Assembly: GCA_947652325.1 (NCBI GenBank)
Contig: CANTCQ010000010.1
Coordinates: 1-47,479 of the forward strand
DNA length: 47,479 bases
Reading direction: 5' to 3'
From: an uncultured Mycoplasmatota bacterium
Lineage (GTDB): Bacteria > Bacillota_I > Bacilli_A > RF39 > UBA660
Shown here: positions 7,944-15,889 of the stretch, in pieces
Layout: each line of letters begins with the position of its first letter
How positions within the stretch are numbered: position 1 is the stretch's first letter
Notes under the pieces: generated by a model
What the model was told of the DNA's origin: nothing
Database searches by the model: none
What the model saw: only the letters and a program-made list of their open reading frames with translations
Position numbers and translations under genes: made by a program

Positions 7944-8957
7944 CTACATTTGTTTTTGAAACATTTTTTTTGCAGTACGAAGCATTTGAGCAGTATAACC
8001 CATTTCATTATCATACCAAGAAGCAATTTTTACAAGCTGTTTGCCTTCTGTATCTAAAACTTTTGTTAAAGACCCATCTACAAGTGAACCACACTTTTTT
8101 CCAATAATATCACTAGAAACTATAGGGTCAAAAGTAACTTTTAATGTTTCATTTTGGGCACTTATTAAAGCATTGTTAATTTCTTCTTTTGTTACTTTTT
8201 TCTTTACTTCTAACACAATATCACATAGAGAACCATCACTTACAGGAACACGATAAGCAAGACCATCAATTCGTCCCATAAGTTCTGGAATGACTTCTCC
8301 AATTGCTTTTGTAACTCCAGTAGAGGTAGGAATAATATTTTGAGCTGCTGCTCTTCCTCTTCTTTCTTTTATTCCTTTTTTGTGTGGAATATCAAGCGTT
8401 GCTTGGTCATTTGTATAGGCATGAATGGTTGACATAAACGCTCTTTCTATTCCAAAAGAATCATGTATTACTTTTAAAACAGGAGCTAAACAATTGGTTG
8501 TACATGATGCACCTGAAATAATTTGGTCTTCTGGCAATAAAAAGCTATCATTAACATTGTAAACAACCGTTTTTATATTGTCTTTTGCAGGAGCAGAAAT
8601 CAGTACTTTTTTGGCTCCAGCTTTAATATGCTTTTCTGCTCCCTGCATATGCGTGAATAATCCTGTACATTCTAATACTAAATCAATTTCTAATTCTTTC
8701 CATGGTAAATTTTGAGGGTCTTTTTCTTTGTATACTTTTATTCTTTTTTTATTGTTGATAACTAATTCGTTCCCCTCAAATTTTATTAAATCTTCATGAA
8801 AAGAACGATGGTTTGTATCATATTTTAATAGGTAAGCAAGCTCTTCAGGGTCTGTTAAATCATTTATAGCAATAATATCAAAATCTATACCAGTTATCAT
8901 TTCCCTAAACGCTACTCTTCCAATTCTTCCAAAACCATTAATGGCTACTTTTATCAT
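7944..8957 (-). CDS. gapA: Glyceraldehyde-3-phosphate dehydrogenase
   Basis: The enzyme oxidises and phosphorylates glyceraldehyde-3-phosphate with NAD. The Rossmann motif INGFGRIGR (residues 6-14), the catalytic cysteine in SASCTTNCLAP (about residue 150), the conserved HAYTNDQ and GRAAAQNIIPTSTG segments and the C-terminal SWYDNEMGYT are all present. At 337 residues it is full length. It begins 16 bases after the nucleoside-kinase gene with a GAGGAA ribosome site, so both are likely one transcript with pgk and tpiA. No CggR-type repressor gene is adjacent. Confidence 0.97.
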   Translation of the reverse strand: MIKVAINGFGRIGRVAFREMITGIDFDIIAINDLTDPEELAYLLKYDTNHRSFHEDLIKFEGNELVINNKKRIKVYKEKDPQNLPWKELEIDLVLECTGLFTHMQGAEKHIKAGAKKVLISAPAKDNIKTVVYNVNDSFLLPEDQIISGASCTTNCLAPVLKVIHDSFGIERAFMSTIHAYTNDQATLDIPHKKGIKERRGRAAAQNIIPTSTGVTKAIGEVIPELMGRIDGLAYRVPVSDGSLCDIVLEVKKKVTKEEINNALISAQNETLKVTFDPIVSSDIIGKKCGSLVDGSLTKVLDTEGKQLVKIASWYDNEMGYTAQMLRTAKKMFQKQM

Positions 8958-8973
8958 AAAATAATTCCTCTTT

Positions 8974-10614
8974 CTATCCTATAAATTCTCTTAAAATAGA
9001 GTCTTTGCTAATATATTCACTTGGTATGGGGTAAAAACCTTGTAATGATTTAATTAAACGTCTTGCTTCTTCGTAATAAGGAGAATCAAGTCCTACAGAA
9101 TATAAAAGCGGCTCCACAAATACTTTTAAAACTCCAACTTCAAAAACATAGGCAGTATTTACTACAACATCTGCTTGGTGAATATAAGGAAATATATATT
9201 TTTCTTCTCCCTCTCTAACACTTTGCCATAGAAAAATAGTTTTTGAAACATCTGTTCCGCGTGTTCGATTGTCTCGAATAATTCTTCTAAGTAGTCGCAA
9301 GTCAACTGTTGAAACATAGTTATGTCTATCTATTCCTAAAGGTATGAAGGGACTTAAATAAATTTTGTATTTGTATTTTTCATCTATATCAGGCGTTAAG
9401 TCATCATTTAAAGAATGCAATCCTTCAATCAAAAGAATGCTATTTTCTTTTAATTGTACTGCTTTGGCACTTCGATTTTTCTTTTGAATAACAAAATCAT
9501 ATAACGGAAGATGAATAGTTCCACCTTGTAGTAATGTATTTAAATCATCATTAAATAATTTTGTATCGATTGCATTTAAAGATTCATAATCGAATTCTCC
9601 CGTTTCTGTTTTCGGAATTTCTTCTTTATCTTTATAATAATCATCAGTAGAAATAGAAATTGTATCATATCCTATTGATTTTAAATAACTTGATAATCTT
9701 TTTGTAGTAGTTGTTTTTCCTGTCGATGAGGGACCAGCAATCAGAACCATTTTCTTTTCTCTATGTTCATGAATCTCTCTTGCAACACTGGCAATATGTT
9801 CATTAAAAACAAGTTCATTTGCTTCGATTAGTTCTTTTATTTTACTTTCGCTTACCTGTTTATTTAAATCAGAAAGATATGGAACTTGCATAAGTTTCAA
9901 CCATTTTTTTCCTGTATCAAAAGTTTCAATAATATTGCTATAATGAACATATTCTGGAACTGAACCTTCTGTTCGGGAACTTGGATAGACCAAAACCATT
10001 TTATTTTTTCCCAAATAAACTAAATCAAATTTGCTTATTTTTCGAGAATTATAGGGAAGTTCTGTATAATAATAATTATAGATATTTCTAAGTTTATGAA
10101 ATGTTACCACATCATTATTCATATTATGAACATTTTGTGCTTTTTCTGGTTGTTTATGGGTTTCAAAGTAATGGATTGCATCTTTTTTTAAAACGTTATA
10201 TCTTTCTATTTTTTCATTGTTATGAATAATTTTAGACATAGATTCTTTTATTTTATTAACGTCCTCTTTTATAAGATGATGCACACCAAAAATTTTAACC
10301 ATGATTCCTTTTGGTACACTATGTAAAAATTCTACTTCAACATCTTTAAACGTTTCTTTTACAGCTACTTCAAATATAAACTTCAAGGCTGACTGATACA
10401 TTCGATATCCATAAGGGTCTAAGACATCTATAAATTCAATTTCACAATCTTTTATTATTTTGGTAGTCATTGCTACTATTTCATTTCCTATTTTAGCACC
10501 TAAAATTACATGAGTCATTTTTTCTTGGTAATCTTCTGCTATTTCATAGACTGTTGTATTATATGGAAATTTTTTGCTTGTTTTATCCTGAAATGTAATG
10601 GTTATTTCTTGCAT
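8974..10614 (-). CDS. TGS / threonyl-tRNA-synthetase-like / uridine kinase fusion
   Basis: This 546-residue protein has an N-terminal TGS domain (about 1-62), a second domain resembling the SAD editing-associated domain of threonyl-tRNA synthetase (about 65-270, with H..K and YYNYY-type segments), and a C-terminal P-loop kinase of the uridine kinase/phosphoribulokinase family (about 275-546; Walker A AGPSSTGKTTT, then STDDYYKD, DSLNAID-like ESLNAIDT, IEGLH, RLLRRIIRDNRTRG). Such fusions are widespread in Firmicutes and are usually annotated as nucleoside kinases; the real substrate is poorly known. The catalytic HxxxH of true ThrRS is not evident. It is the first gene of the gapA operon, with GAGGGGT as ribosome site. 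A TATGAT box upstream may be its promoter. Confidence 0.85.
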   Translation of the reverse strand: MQEITITFQDKTSKKFPYNTTVYEIAEDYQEKMTHVILGAKIGNEIVAMTTKIIKDCEIEFIDVLDPYGYRMYQSALKFIFEVAVKETFKDVEVEFLHSVPKGIMVKIFGVHHLIKEDVNKIKESMSKIIHNNEKIERYNVLKKDAIHYFETHKQPEKAQNVHNMNNDVVTFHKLRNIYNYYYTELPYNSRKISKFDLVYLGKNKMVLVYPSSRTEGSVPEYVHYSNIIETFDTGKKWLKLMQVPYLSDLNKQVSESKIKELIEANELVFNEHIASVAREIHEHREKKMVLIAGPSSTGKTTTTKRLSSYLKSIGYDTISISTDDYYKDKEEIPKTETGEFDYESLNAIDTKLFNDDLNTLLQGGTIHLPLYDFVIQKKNRSAKAVQLKENSILLIEGLHSLNDDLTPDIDEKYKYKIYLSPFIPLGIDRHNYVSTVDLRLLRRIIRDNRTRGTDVSKTIFLWQSVREGEEKYIFPYIHQADVVVNTAYVFEVGVLKVFVEPLLYSVGLDSPYYEEARRLIKSLQGFYPIPSEYISKDSILREFIG

Positions 10615-10751
10615 ATTTTACCCCTCGTATTCTACCTTATTTTATCATAGAAGAGAAAAATTGAATAGATACAAATTTTAGAGAAAAAAAGACATTTTTT
10701 TTGGGTATAAATTTGCTTCTTTTTCTTATGATAGTAGTAGGTGATGCAAAA

Positions 10752-11315
10752 ATGAATATTATTCCAACTGTAATTGAAAAAAGTAGTAATCGTGAATATG
10801 CTTATGATTTGTATTCTAGACTTTTAAAAGATAGAATTGTTTTTTTAACAGGAGAAATCAATATGGAAACGGCAAATATAGTGATTAGTGAACTTTTATA
10901 TTTGGATTCTTTAAATCATGAAGAAATTTGCCTTTATATTAATAGTCCTGGTGGAGAAGTTTGTAGTGGTTTTGCCATTTTTGATACCATTCAATTTGTA
11001 AAGAGTAAGGTTCGTACTATTGTTGTGGGAATGGCTGCAAGCATGGCTGCTTTTTTACTAGCTTGTGGAGATAAACGCTGTGCACTATCAAATGCAGAAG
11101 TGATGATTCACCAACCACTTGGTGGTATTCAAGGACAAGCAACGGATATTAAGATTGTAGCTGACCACATTTTAAAAACAAAGCAAAAATTAATTCAAAT
11201 ACTTTCAAAACGAACAAAGAAAAAAGCTTCTTTATTAGAAGCCGATATGGAACGAGATTTTTATATGGATGCTAAAGAAGCTTTGGATTACGGGATTATA
11301 GATGAAATACTATAA
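10752..11315 (+). CDS. clpP: ClpP proteolytic subunit
   Basis: ClpP is the serine-protease chamber of Clp protein-degradation machines. The 187-residue product starts MNIIPTVIE, the expected N-terminus, behind AGGTG at 10739-10743; an in-frame extension back to 10701 is hydrophobic and lacks a ribosome site. Catalytic residues are Ser97 in GMAASMAA, the His in MIHQPLGG (about 120) and Asp169 in ERDFYM. The SPGG oxyanion motif is at 65-68. It is one of only three plus-strand genes in the window and converges with the unknown minus-strand gene only 7 bases away. No CtsR-like operator was recognised. Confidence 0.93.
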   Translation: MNIIPTVIEKSSNREYAYDLYSRLLKDRIVFLTGEINMETANIVISELLYLDSLNHEEICLYINSPGGEVCSGFAIFDTIQFVKSKVRTIVVGMAASMAAFLLACGDKRCALSNAEVMIHQPLGGIQGQATDIKIVADHILKTKQKLIQILSKRTKKKASLLEADMERDFYMDAKEALDYGIIDEIL

Positions 11316-11322
11316 TTCTTTT

Positions 11323-11946
11323 TTATTTTCCTTGACAAATCTTGCGCATTTCTTCAATAGATAACTTTCTTATTCTTTCTACCGTTTCTTCTCTTGAATG
11401 TTCTAACAGTTCCCTAAAATAGAAAAGTTGTAATCTATCAAATTTTTTTGTTGCAAAACCTTTTGATATTTTTTCAAGACTATGACTACTATAGTGATAC
11501 GTTTCTATTTGAGGGGTATAGTCTGGTAGAAGAAGCTCTGTTTTATCCTTTATTTCCTCTTTGTTTTCACTATTAATTAAAATAGGTTTATTTGTCTCCA
11601 AATCACAATAAAGTATACTAAGCTGTAATTCTTGTGGTGGATTATTTGTTTTTCGATTTATACTTACTAATTCTGGTTGTCCATCATCTATTCTATTATT
11701 TGTTTTTTGAATATGATTTATATACACCATAAGATTATTGCTGTTTTTCGTATTTTGAAATATAGATAAAAAAGTATTTCTTAAAATCATGTCTTCTGTT
11801 ATAGCTTCTATTTTATCTTTATCTATTCCTAAATTTAGAGCAAATTTTCTAGCTAAATAACTATTCATACATTCAAGCATTTCCTTTTTACCTGCTAATT
11901 GATAATAGTATTCATTCCTTGCTTTTTCTAATTCTAAATTGGTCAT
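11323..11946 (-). CDS. Hypothetical cytoplasmic protein
   Basis: I do not recognise a family. The 207-residue product is hydrophilic, lacks a signal peptide and membrane segments, and is predicted by eye as helical at both ends (1-50 and 160-207) with a beta-rich middle (105-145). It follows whiA by about 44 bases with an AGGTAG ribosome site, so it may be read through from whiA. Its stop codon is 7 bases from that of clpP, which comes from the opposite strand. Confidence 0.6.
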   Translation of the reverse strand: MTNLELEKARNEYYYQLAGKKEMLECMNSYLARKFALNLGIDKDKIEAITEDMILRNTFLSIFQNTKNSNNLMVYINHIQKTNNRIDDGQPELVSINRKTNNPPQELQLSILYCDLETNKPILINSENKEEIKDKTELLLPDYTPQIETYHYSSHSLEKISKGFATKKFDRLQLFYFRELLEHSREETVERIRKLSIEEMRKICQGK

Positions 11947-11990
11947 GAACTACCTTCTTTCTTAGCTGTTTATTTTAACAAAATTTTATT

Positions 11991-12920
11991 TTAATGTAAA
12001 TTATTTTTATACTCTTCTACTAACTTTTTCAATTTAATAAAATGATGATTAATTCCTGATTTTCCTATTTTATAATCCGTTTCTAAAGAAATAATATCTG
12101 CTAGTTCTTGATAGGAAGATTCTGGGTACTTATATCGATATTCTAAGACAATCTGTGTTTTTTCTTCTAATAAGTTCATTAAATTGTTTTCTTTTACAAA
12201 TTTTATTGATTCTAACTGTTTCATTCCAGTTCCAATCGTTTTTTCTTGATTCGCTATTTCACAATTATTAAGGCGATTTACCATGTTTTTATGGTCACGA
12301 TAAATTCTTATGTCTTCAAAATAAAATAGAGAATTTACTGCTTGAAATATTTTAATTAAGTCACTAATTGCTTCGGCACTTTTTATATAAGTCATATAGC
12401 GATTGTTTCGTTTTAATACTTTAGCATCAAATTTTAAATTTTTTAAAATCTTTTTAATGAAATTAGCATCTGTTTGAGTTAAAAATATAAACTCTAAATG
12501 ATATCCGCTGGTACTTGGGTCATTAATAGAACCTGTTGTTAAGAATGTTCCTCTTAAATAAGAAACTTTTTCTTCATAAGCTTCATAGTATTCTTCATTT
12601 GCTTTCATCTTTTTTTCTTTTTCATATATATATAAAGATTCTAAAATAAAGCTTACTTTTTCTTTTATTTCTAAAATATAAATCTGTTTAATTCGAAAAC
12701 GTTTTTGATTTCGAACAATAATTTTAATATTAATCCCAAAAATTTCTTTTATGTAACTATAAATTCTTCTGGCAATTTTAGCATTTTCACTTGTAATGGT
12801 TATTTTGTCTTTTGTTATTTTAGCTACATATCTTAAAATTGCCGAAAGTTCTGCTCTTTTTTCCATTGTATTTCCATTAAATTCTGTTATCTCTTCTTTT
12901 AAACGGCTTGAAAATGTCAT
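11991..12920 (-). CDS. whiA: WhiA family DNA-binding protein
   Basis: WhiA combines a degenerate LAGLIDADG homing-endonuclease fold with a C-terminal helix-turn-helix; in Bacillus it affects division and chromosome segregation, in actinomycetes sporulation. The protein begins MTFSSRLKEEIT, shows the conserved AELSAILR segment, LRGTFLTTGSINDPSTSGYHLEF in the LAGLIDADG region, NRLNNCEIAN, and the C-terminal HTH (about 255-309, YQELADII ... KSGINHHF). The start at 12920 is preferred because GGAG is correctly spaced; another ATG lies 4 codons upstream. In Bacillus whiA follows yvcJ and yvcK; those are absent here. Confidence 0.93.
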   Translation of the reverse strand: MTFSSRLKEEITEFNGNTMEKRAELSAILRYVAKITKDKITITSENAKIARRIYSYIKEIFGINIKIIVRNQKRFRIKQIYILEIKEKVSFILESLYIYEKEKKMKANEEYYEAYEEKVSYLRGTFLTTGSINDPSTSGYHLEFIFLTQTDANFIKKILKNLKFDAKVLKRNNRYMTYIKSAEAISDLIKIFQAVNSLFYFEDIRIYRDHKNMVNRLNNCEIANQEKTIGTGMKQLESIKFVKENNLMNLLEEKTQIVLEYRYKYPESSYQELADIISLETDYKIGKSGINHHFIKLKKLVEEYKNNLH

Positions 12921-12953
12921 AAACTTCTCCATTCTAAAATTGTTTTTTGTTTT

Positions 12954-12959
12954 ATTATA
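12954..12959 (-). promoter_or_regulatory. Possible -10 box of whiA
   Basis: A perfect TATAAT on the minus strand lies 34 bases before the whiA start. The -35 region would fall in the preceding terminator and matches poorly (TTTCTT at 17-base spacing). Confidence 0.4.
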
Positions 12960-12970
12960 ACTTTTGTATA

Positions 12971-13000
12971 AAAAAAAAGAAACTTCAAATAGTCTCTTTT
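12971..13000 (-). terminator. Terminator after the ftsE-ftsX-M23 operon
   Basis: On the minus strand AAAAGAGACT and AGTTTCTTTT pair over 10 bp (one G-U) around a 6-base loop, continuing into a T run. The 5' arm starts in the stop codon of the peptidase gene. Confidence 0.75.
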
Positions 13001-14246
13001 AGCCATAAAAAGCTGTTCTTGCGCTCCAACTATATCCTTTTTTATTGTTAAACCCAGGAGGAACAATAACCCTTGAATTTGGCTTTGTACTTCCTGTATA
13101 AACACCTGTCATCACTCCGAAATGTAAATGGGCTCCTGTTGTACATTTATCATAACCTCCATGACTTGTAGAAGTCGAATAACCCCCTACTGTCCCTACA
13201 ACCGTATTTTGATTTACGATTTGTCCTTTCTTTACATTAATTGTAAGCAAATGATAATAAAAAGTTGTGTATTGCGTTCCACCCACTACTACATCTATAA
13301 AAACCATATTTCCACCGCAAGAATGTCTAGATACAATTCCAGATACTTTTCCAGCTGCTGCTGCATAAACAGGAGTACCTTCTCTATTTCCACCAATATC
13401 TATTCCACTGTGAAATTCATATTGCTGTCCTGTTACGGGACTGGTTCTGTACCCTTGTAAACTTGTTACAGTTCCACTATTTAACGGCTTTAACCAGCCC
13501 GCATTATAAGGTATATTTTCCAAATCAATTAATTTTGCTGTTAATACAATTTTTCCGTACTTTTCTTTACTTCTTTCATTATAATATTCTACTTGGTCAG
13601 AAATTTGTTTAATCTGTGTGTCGATATCTAGTTCAAACTTATCGTATGATTCTATATTACCATATAGACTTTCAATCGCTTTTTGGTATTCAGGTATTTT
13701 CTTTTCTAACTCTTTTTGCTTAGTAATTAACTCTTTTTTTAATTGTTCATTTTGTTTAATTAGTGCTTTTAAATCTTCTAAGTTTTTTTGATTGGAATCG
13801 GTTATTTGTTCAATAGCGGCAAGACGCATGACAAGCTCCGTTACTGATGAAGAATCACTTACATATTCTACATAAACGTTTTTATTTTGTAATTGTTGTA
13901 AAGCTTTCATTATATTTTCTGTTTGCTCTTTTAATCCTTCTATTCTCTTGTTAGATTCTTCTATTTTTTTCTCTGCTTCTTTGATATCTTCTTCAGCCTT
14001 TGCAATATCCTTTTCTGCTTGCGCTATCGCATTTTTTTTGGCTTGTATTTGGTTTTTAGCTTCTTGTTTTTGCGCTTCATTATCCGCTTTTTGCTTTTTC
14101 TTTGCTGCTAATTCATTGTGTAAATCTCCTAAAGTTTCTGGTACTTTTGTTGCTGCTTTCACAGAAATAGGCGTTAAAAAGTAGGATAACATAACAGAGA
14201 AAATCATAAGAAAAGTAAAGATGTATTTTCCACATTTTTTTATCAT
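12999..14246 (-). CDS. Coiled-coil M23 peptidase, probable FtsEX-activated murein hydrolase
   Basis: The 415-residue protein has a signal peptide (about 1-31, ending in VKAA), a long Lys/Glu/Gln-rich coiled coil (about 35-245) and a C-terminal M23 (LytM) endopeptidase domain (about 270-400). Metal ligands are visible: HSGIDIG (His, Asp), the catalytic His of FYYHLLT, and the GAHLHFG His pair. The order ftsE-ftsX-peptidase and the coiled coil resemble EnvC of Gram-negatives and PcsB/CwlO of Firmicutes, where FtsX pulls the coiled coil to switch on a wall hydrolase. PcsB uses CHAP and CwlO NlpC/P60, while EnvC has a dead LytM domain; here the M23 site looks intact. ATG overlaps the ftsX stop by 4 bases. 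The activation mechanism is inferred from family knowledge. Confidence 0.9.
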   Translation of the reverse strand: MIKKCGKYIFTFLMIFSVMLSYFLTPISVKAATKVPETLGDLHNELAAKKKQKADNEAQKQEAKNQIQAKKNAIAQAEKDIAKAEEDIKEAEKKIEESNKRIEGLKEQTENIMKALQQLQNKNVYVEYVSDSSSVTELVMRLAAIEQITDSNQKNLEDLKALIKQNEQLKKELITKQKELEKKIPEYQKAIESLYGNIESYDKFELDIDTQIKQISDQVEYYNERSKEKYGKIVLTAKLIDLENIPYNAGWLKPLNSGTVTSLQGYRTSPVTGQQYEFHSGIDIGGNREGTPVYAAAAGKVSGIVSRHSCGGNMVFIDVVVGGTQYTTFYYHLLTINVKKGQIVNQNTVVGTVGGYSTSTSHGGYDKCTTGAHLHFGVMTGVYTGSTKPNSRVIVPPGFNNKKGYSWSARTAFYG

Positions 14247-15136
14247 ATTTTTAAATATCTCCTTACAGCCCTATAACTACCAAACATGCCAATTATTGCT
14301 CCAATAATAGCAAGTATGATAGATACATATAATATAAAATTAAAAGGTTCTACCAAACGAATAATTTGAGTAAATAGATATCCATTAAAGTGGTCATATA
14401 ATAAAACATATCCATAAATCGTTACTAATACAGGAATAATACTTCCTAAAATTCCAAGTATTAATCCTTCAAAAATAAAGGGTAAACGAATAGAAATATT
14501 ACTAGCTCCCACAAGGCGCATGATATCAATTTCTCCTCTTCTTGAAAAAATAGTTAATTTTATTGTATTTCCTATTAGAAAAGCAGTTACTAAAACGAGT
14601 GCAGCAACAATAATAATGGTCACTTTTTCCACTACATTAAATACAGAAACTAAATTTTCAGCCATTCCTTCTCCATAATCTGCGCTACTAACAAAATCAT
14701 ATTTTTTTATTTGCTCAGTTGTCTCTTTTAAATGATTTACATCTTTAACAGTTACTGTAATAGAATCAAGTAAAGGATTTGTATCTAAAAATTCTAACGC
14801 TTGGGAAAATGTATCGGAATATTCTTTCATTTCCAATTTCCATTCTTCTTTGCTTTTATATTCTATTTTTTCCACATTTTCCATTTGTGGTAACTCTCTT
14901 TTTATCTTTTCTACATTTTCATTTGTTCTATCTTCTTTTAAATAGACTACAATCGTTAATTCTCGTTCTAAGTTGGTTGTAATGTTTTTAACATTATAAG
15001 AAATAATCATAGCTACTGCTACTAAAACAAGGGTAATACTACTACAAGTAATAGCAGCGGTTGATAAACTAAAATTTCTAAATACACTTTTAAAAGAATC
15101 ACGTATGGCACGTGTTACAATTCTAATTGCTTTCAT
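14243..15136 (-). CDS. ftsX: Cell division permease protein FtsX
   Basis: FtsX is the membrane half of the FtsEX complex, which transmits ATP hydrolysis to extracellular wall hydrolases. The 297-residue protein has the family topology: a cytoplasmic N-terminus, a first helix at about 22-45, an extracellular domain (about 50-165, with KEEWKLEMKEYSDTF), then three helices near 170-195, 220-245 and 265-290. RRGEIDIMRLVGAS in the cytoplasmic loop is the FtsX/MacB signature. It overlaps ftsE by 14 bases and the peptidase by 4, so translation is coupled. Confidence 0.96.
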   Translation of the reverse strand: MKAIRIVTRAIRDSFKSVFRNFSLSTAAITCSSITLVLVAVAMIISYNVKNITTNLERELTIVVYLKEDRTNENVEKIKRELPQMENVEKIEYKSKEEWKLEMKEYSDTFSQALEFLDTNPLLDSITVTVKDVNHLKETTEQIKKYDFVSSADYGEGMAENLVSVFNVVEKVTIIIVAALVLVTAFLIGNTIKLTIFSRRGEIDIMRLVGASNISIRLPFIFEGLILGILGSIIPVLVTIYGYVLLYDHFNGYLFTQIIRLVEPFNFILYVSIILAIIGAIIGMFGSYRAVRRYLKI

Positions 15137-15824
15137 GAACTTTATAACTTCCTTTCGCGTAATCTTTTGCTAGTACTCCATTTTCAATTAGAAGAACTCT
15201 TTTTTTCATTTTTTCGACGATTTCTCTATCATGTGTTGCCATGATAATTGTGGTTCCTGATTCTTTGTTTATTTTATCCAAAATATTCACAATTTCCCAA
15301 GAAATATCAGGGTCTAAGTTTCCTGTTGGTTCATCACATATTAATAGTTTTGGGTTATTTACTATGGCTCTTGCTATACAGACTCTTTGTTGTTCTCCTC
15401 CAGACAATTGATTAGGAAAACTTCTTGCTTTTTCTTTTAACCCAACGTTTTCTAAGGCTTTTACTACTTTCGGTCTTATATCTTTAGTGTGCATACCAAT
15501 GGCTTCTAAAGCAAAAGCTACGTTTTCATATACCGTAAGTTTTGGAAGTAATTTAAAATCTTGAAAAACAATACCAATTTTTCTTCTTAATTTATACACT
15601 TTGGAATTTCTTAATTTAGCAACATTTATTCCACCTACATCTACGCGGCCATTCGTAGGTCTTTCTTCACGATATAACATTTTAATAAATGTTGATTTTC
15701 CACTTCCACTTGCCCCAATTACAAAAACAAATTCTCCTTTTTCTATGGTTACATTAAAATCTGCTACAGCGGTTACACCATTGTTGTAAACCTTGTAGCA
15801 ATTTTTTACTTCTATTAGATTCAT
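15123..15824 (-). CDS. ftsE: Cell division ATP-binding protein FtsE
   Basis: FtsE is the ABC ATPase partner of FtsX. In the 233-residue sequence Walker A GASGSGKST (about 37-45), Q-loop VFQDFKLLP, signature LSGGEQQRVCIARA, Walker B LLICDEPTGNLDP and the H-loop MATHD are all intact. It is the first gene of the ftsE-ftsX-M23 operon. The ATG follows ACGAGGTG, with an extended -10 box further upstream. Confidence 0.97.
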   Translation of the reverse strand: MNLIEVKNCYKVYNNGVTAVADFNVTIEKGEFVFVIGASGSGKSTFIKMLYREERPTNGRVDVGGINVAKLRNSKVYKLRRKIGIVFQDFKLLPKLTVYENVAFALEAIGMHTKDIRPKVVKALENVGLKEKARSFPNQLSGGEQQRVCIARAIVNNPKLLICDEPTGNLDPDISWEIVNILDKINKESGTTIIMATHDREIVEKMKKRVLLIENGVLAKDYAKGSYKVHESN

Positions 15825-15846
15825 GTACTACACCTCGTATTATTTC

Positions 15847-15855
15847 ATTATATCA
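15847..15855 (-). promoter_or_regulatory. Extended -10 promoter of ftsE
   Basis: Minus strand TGA-TATAAT, 23 bases before the ftsE start. The -35 region is weak, as is common for extended -10 promoters. Confidence 0.5.
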
Positions 15856-15889
15856 TTGAAATCTTTTTAAATAAATGGTAAATTCCACC

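Noticed and set aside
10701..10751. N-terminal extension of clpP
   Set aside because: The ClpP family starts at MNIIPTVIE and the ribosome site is placed for the ATG at 10752.
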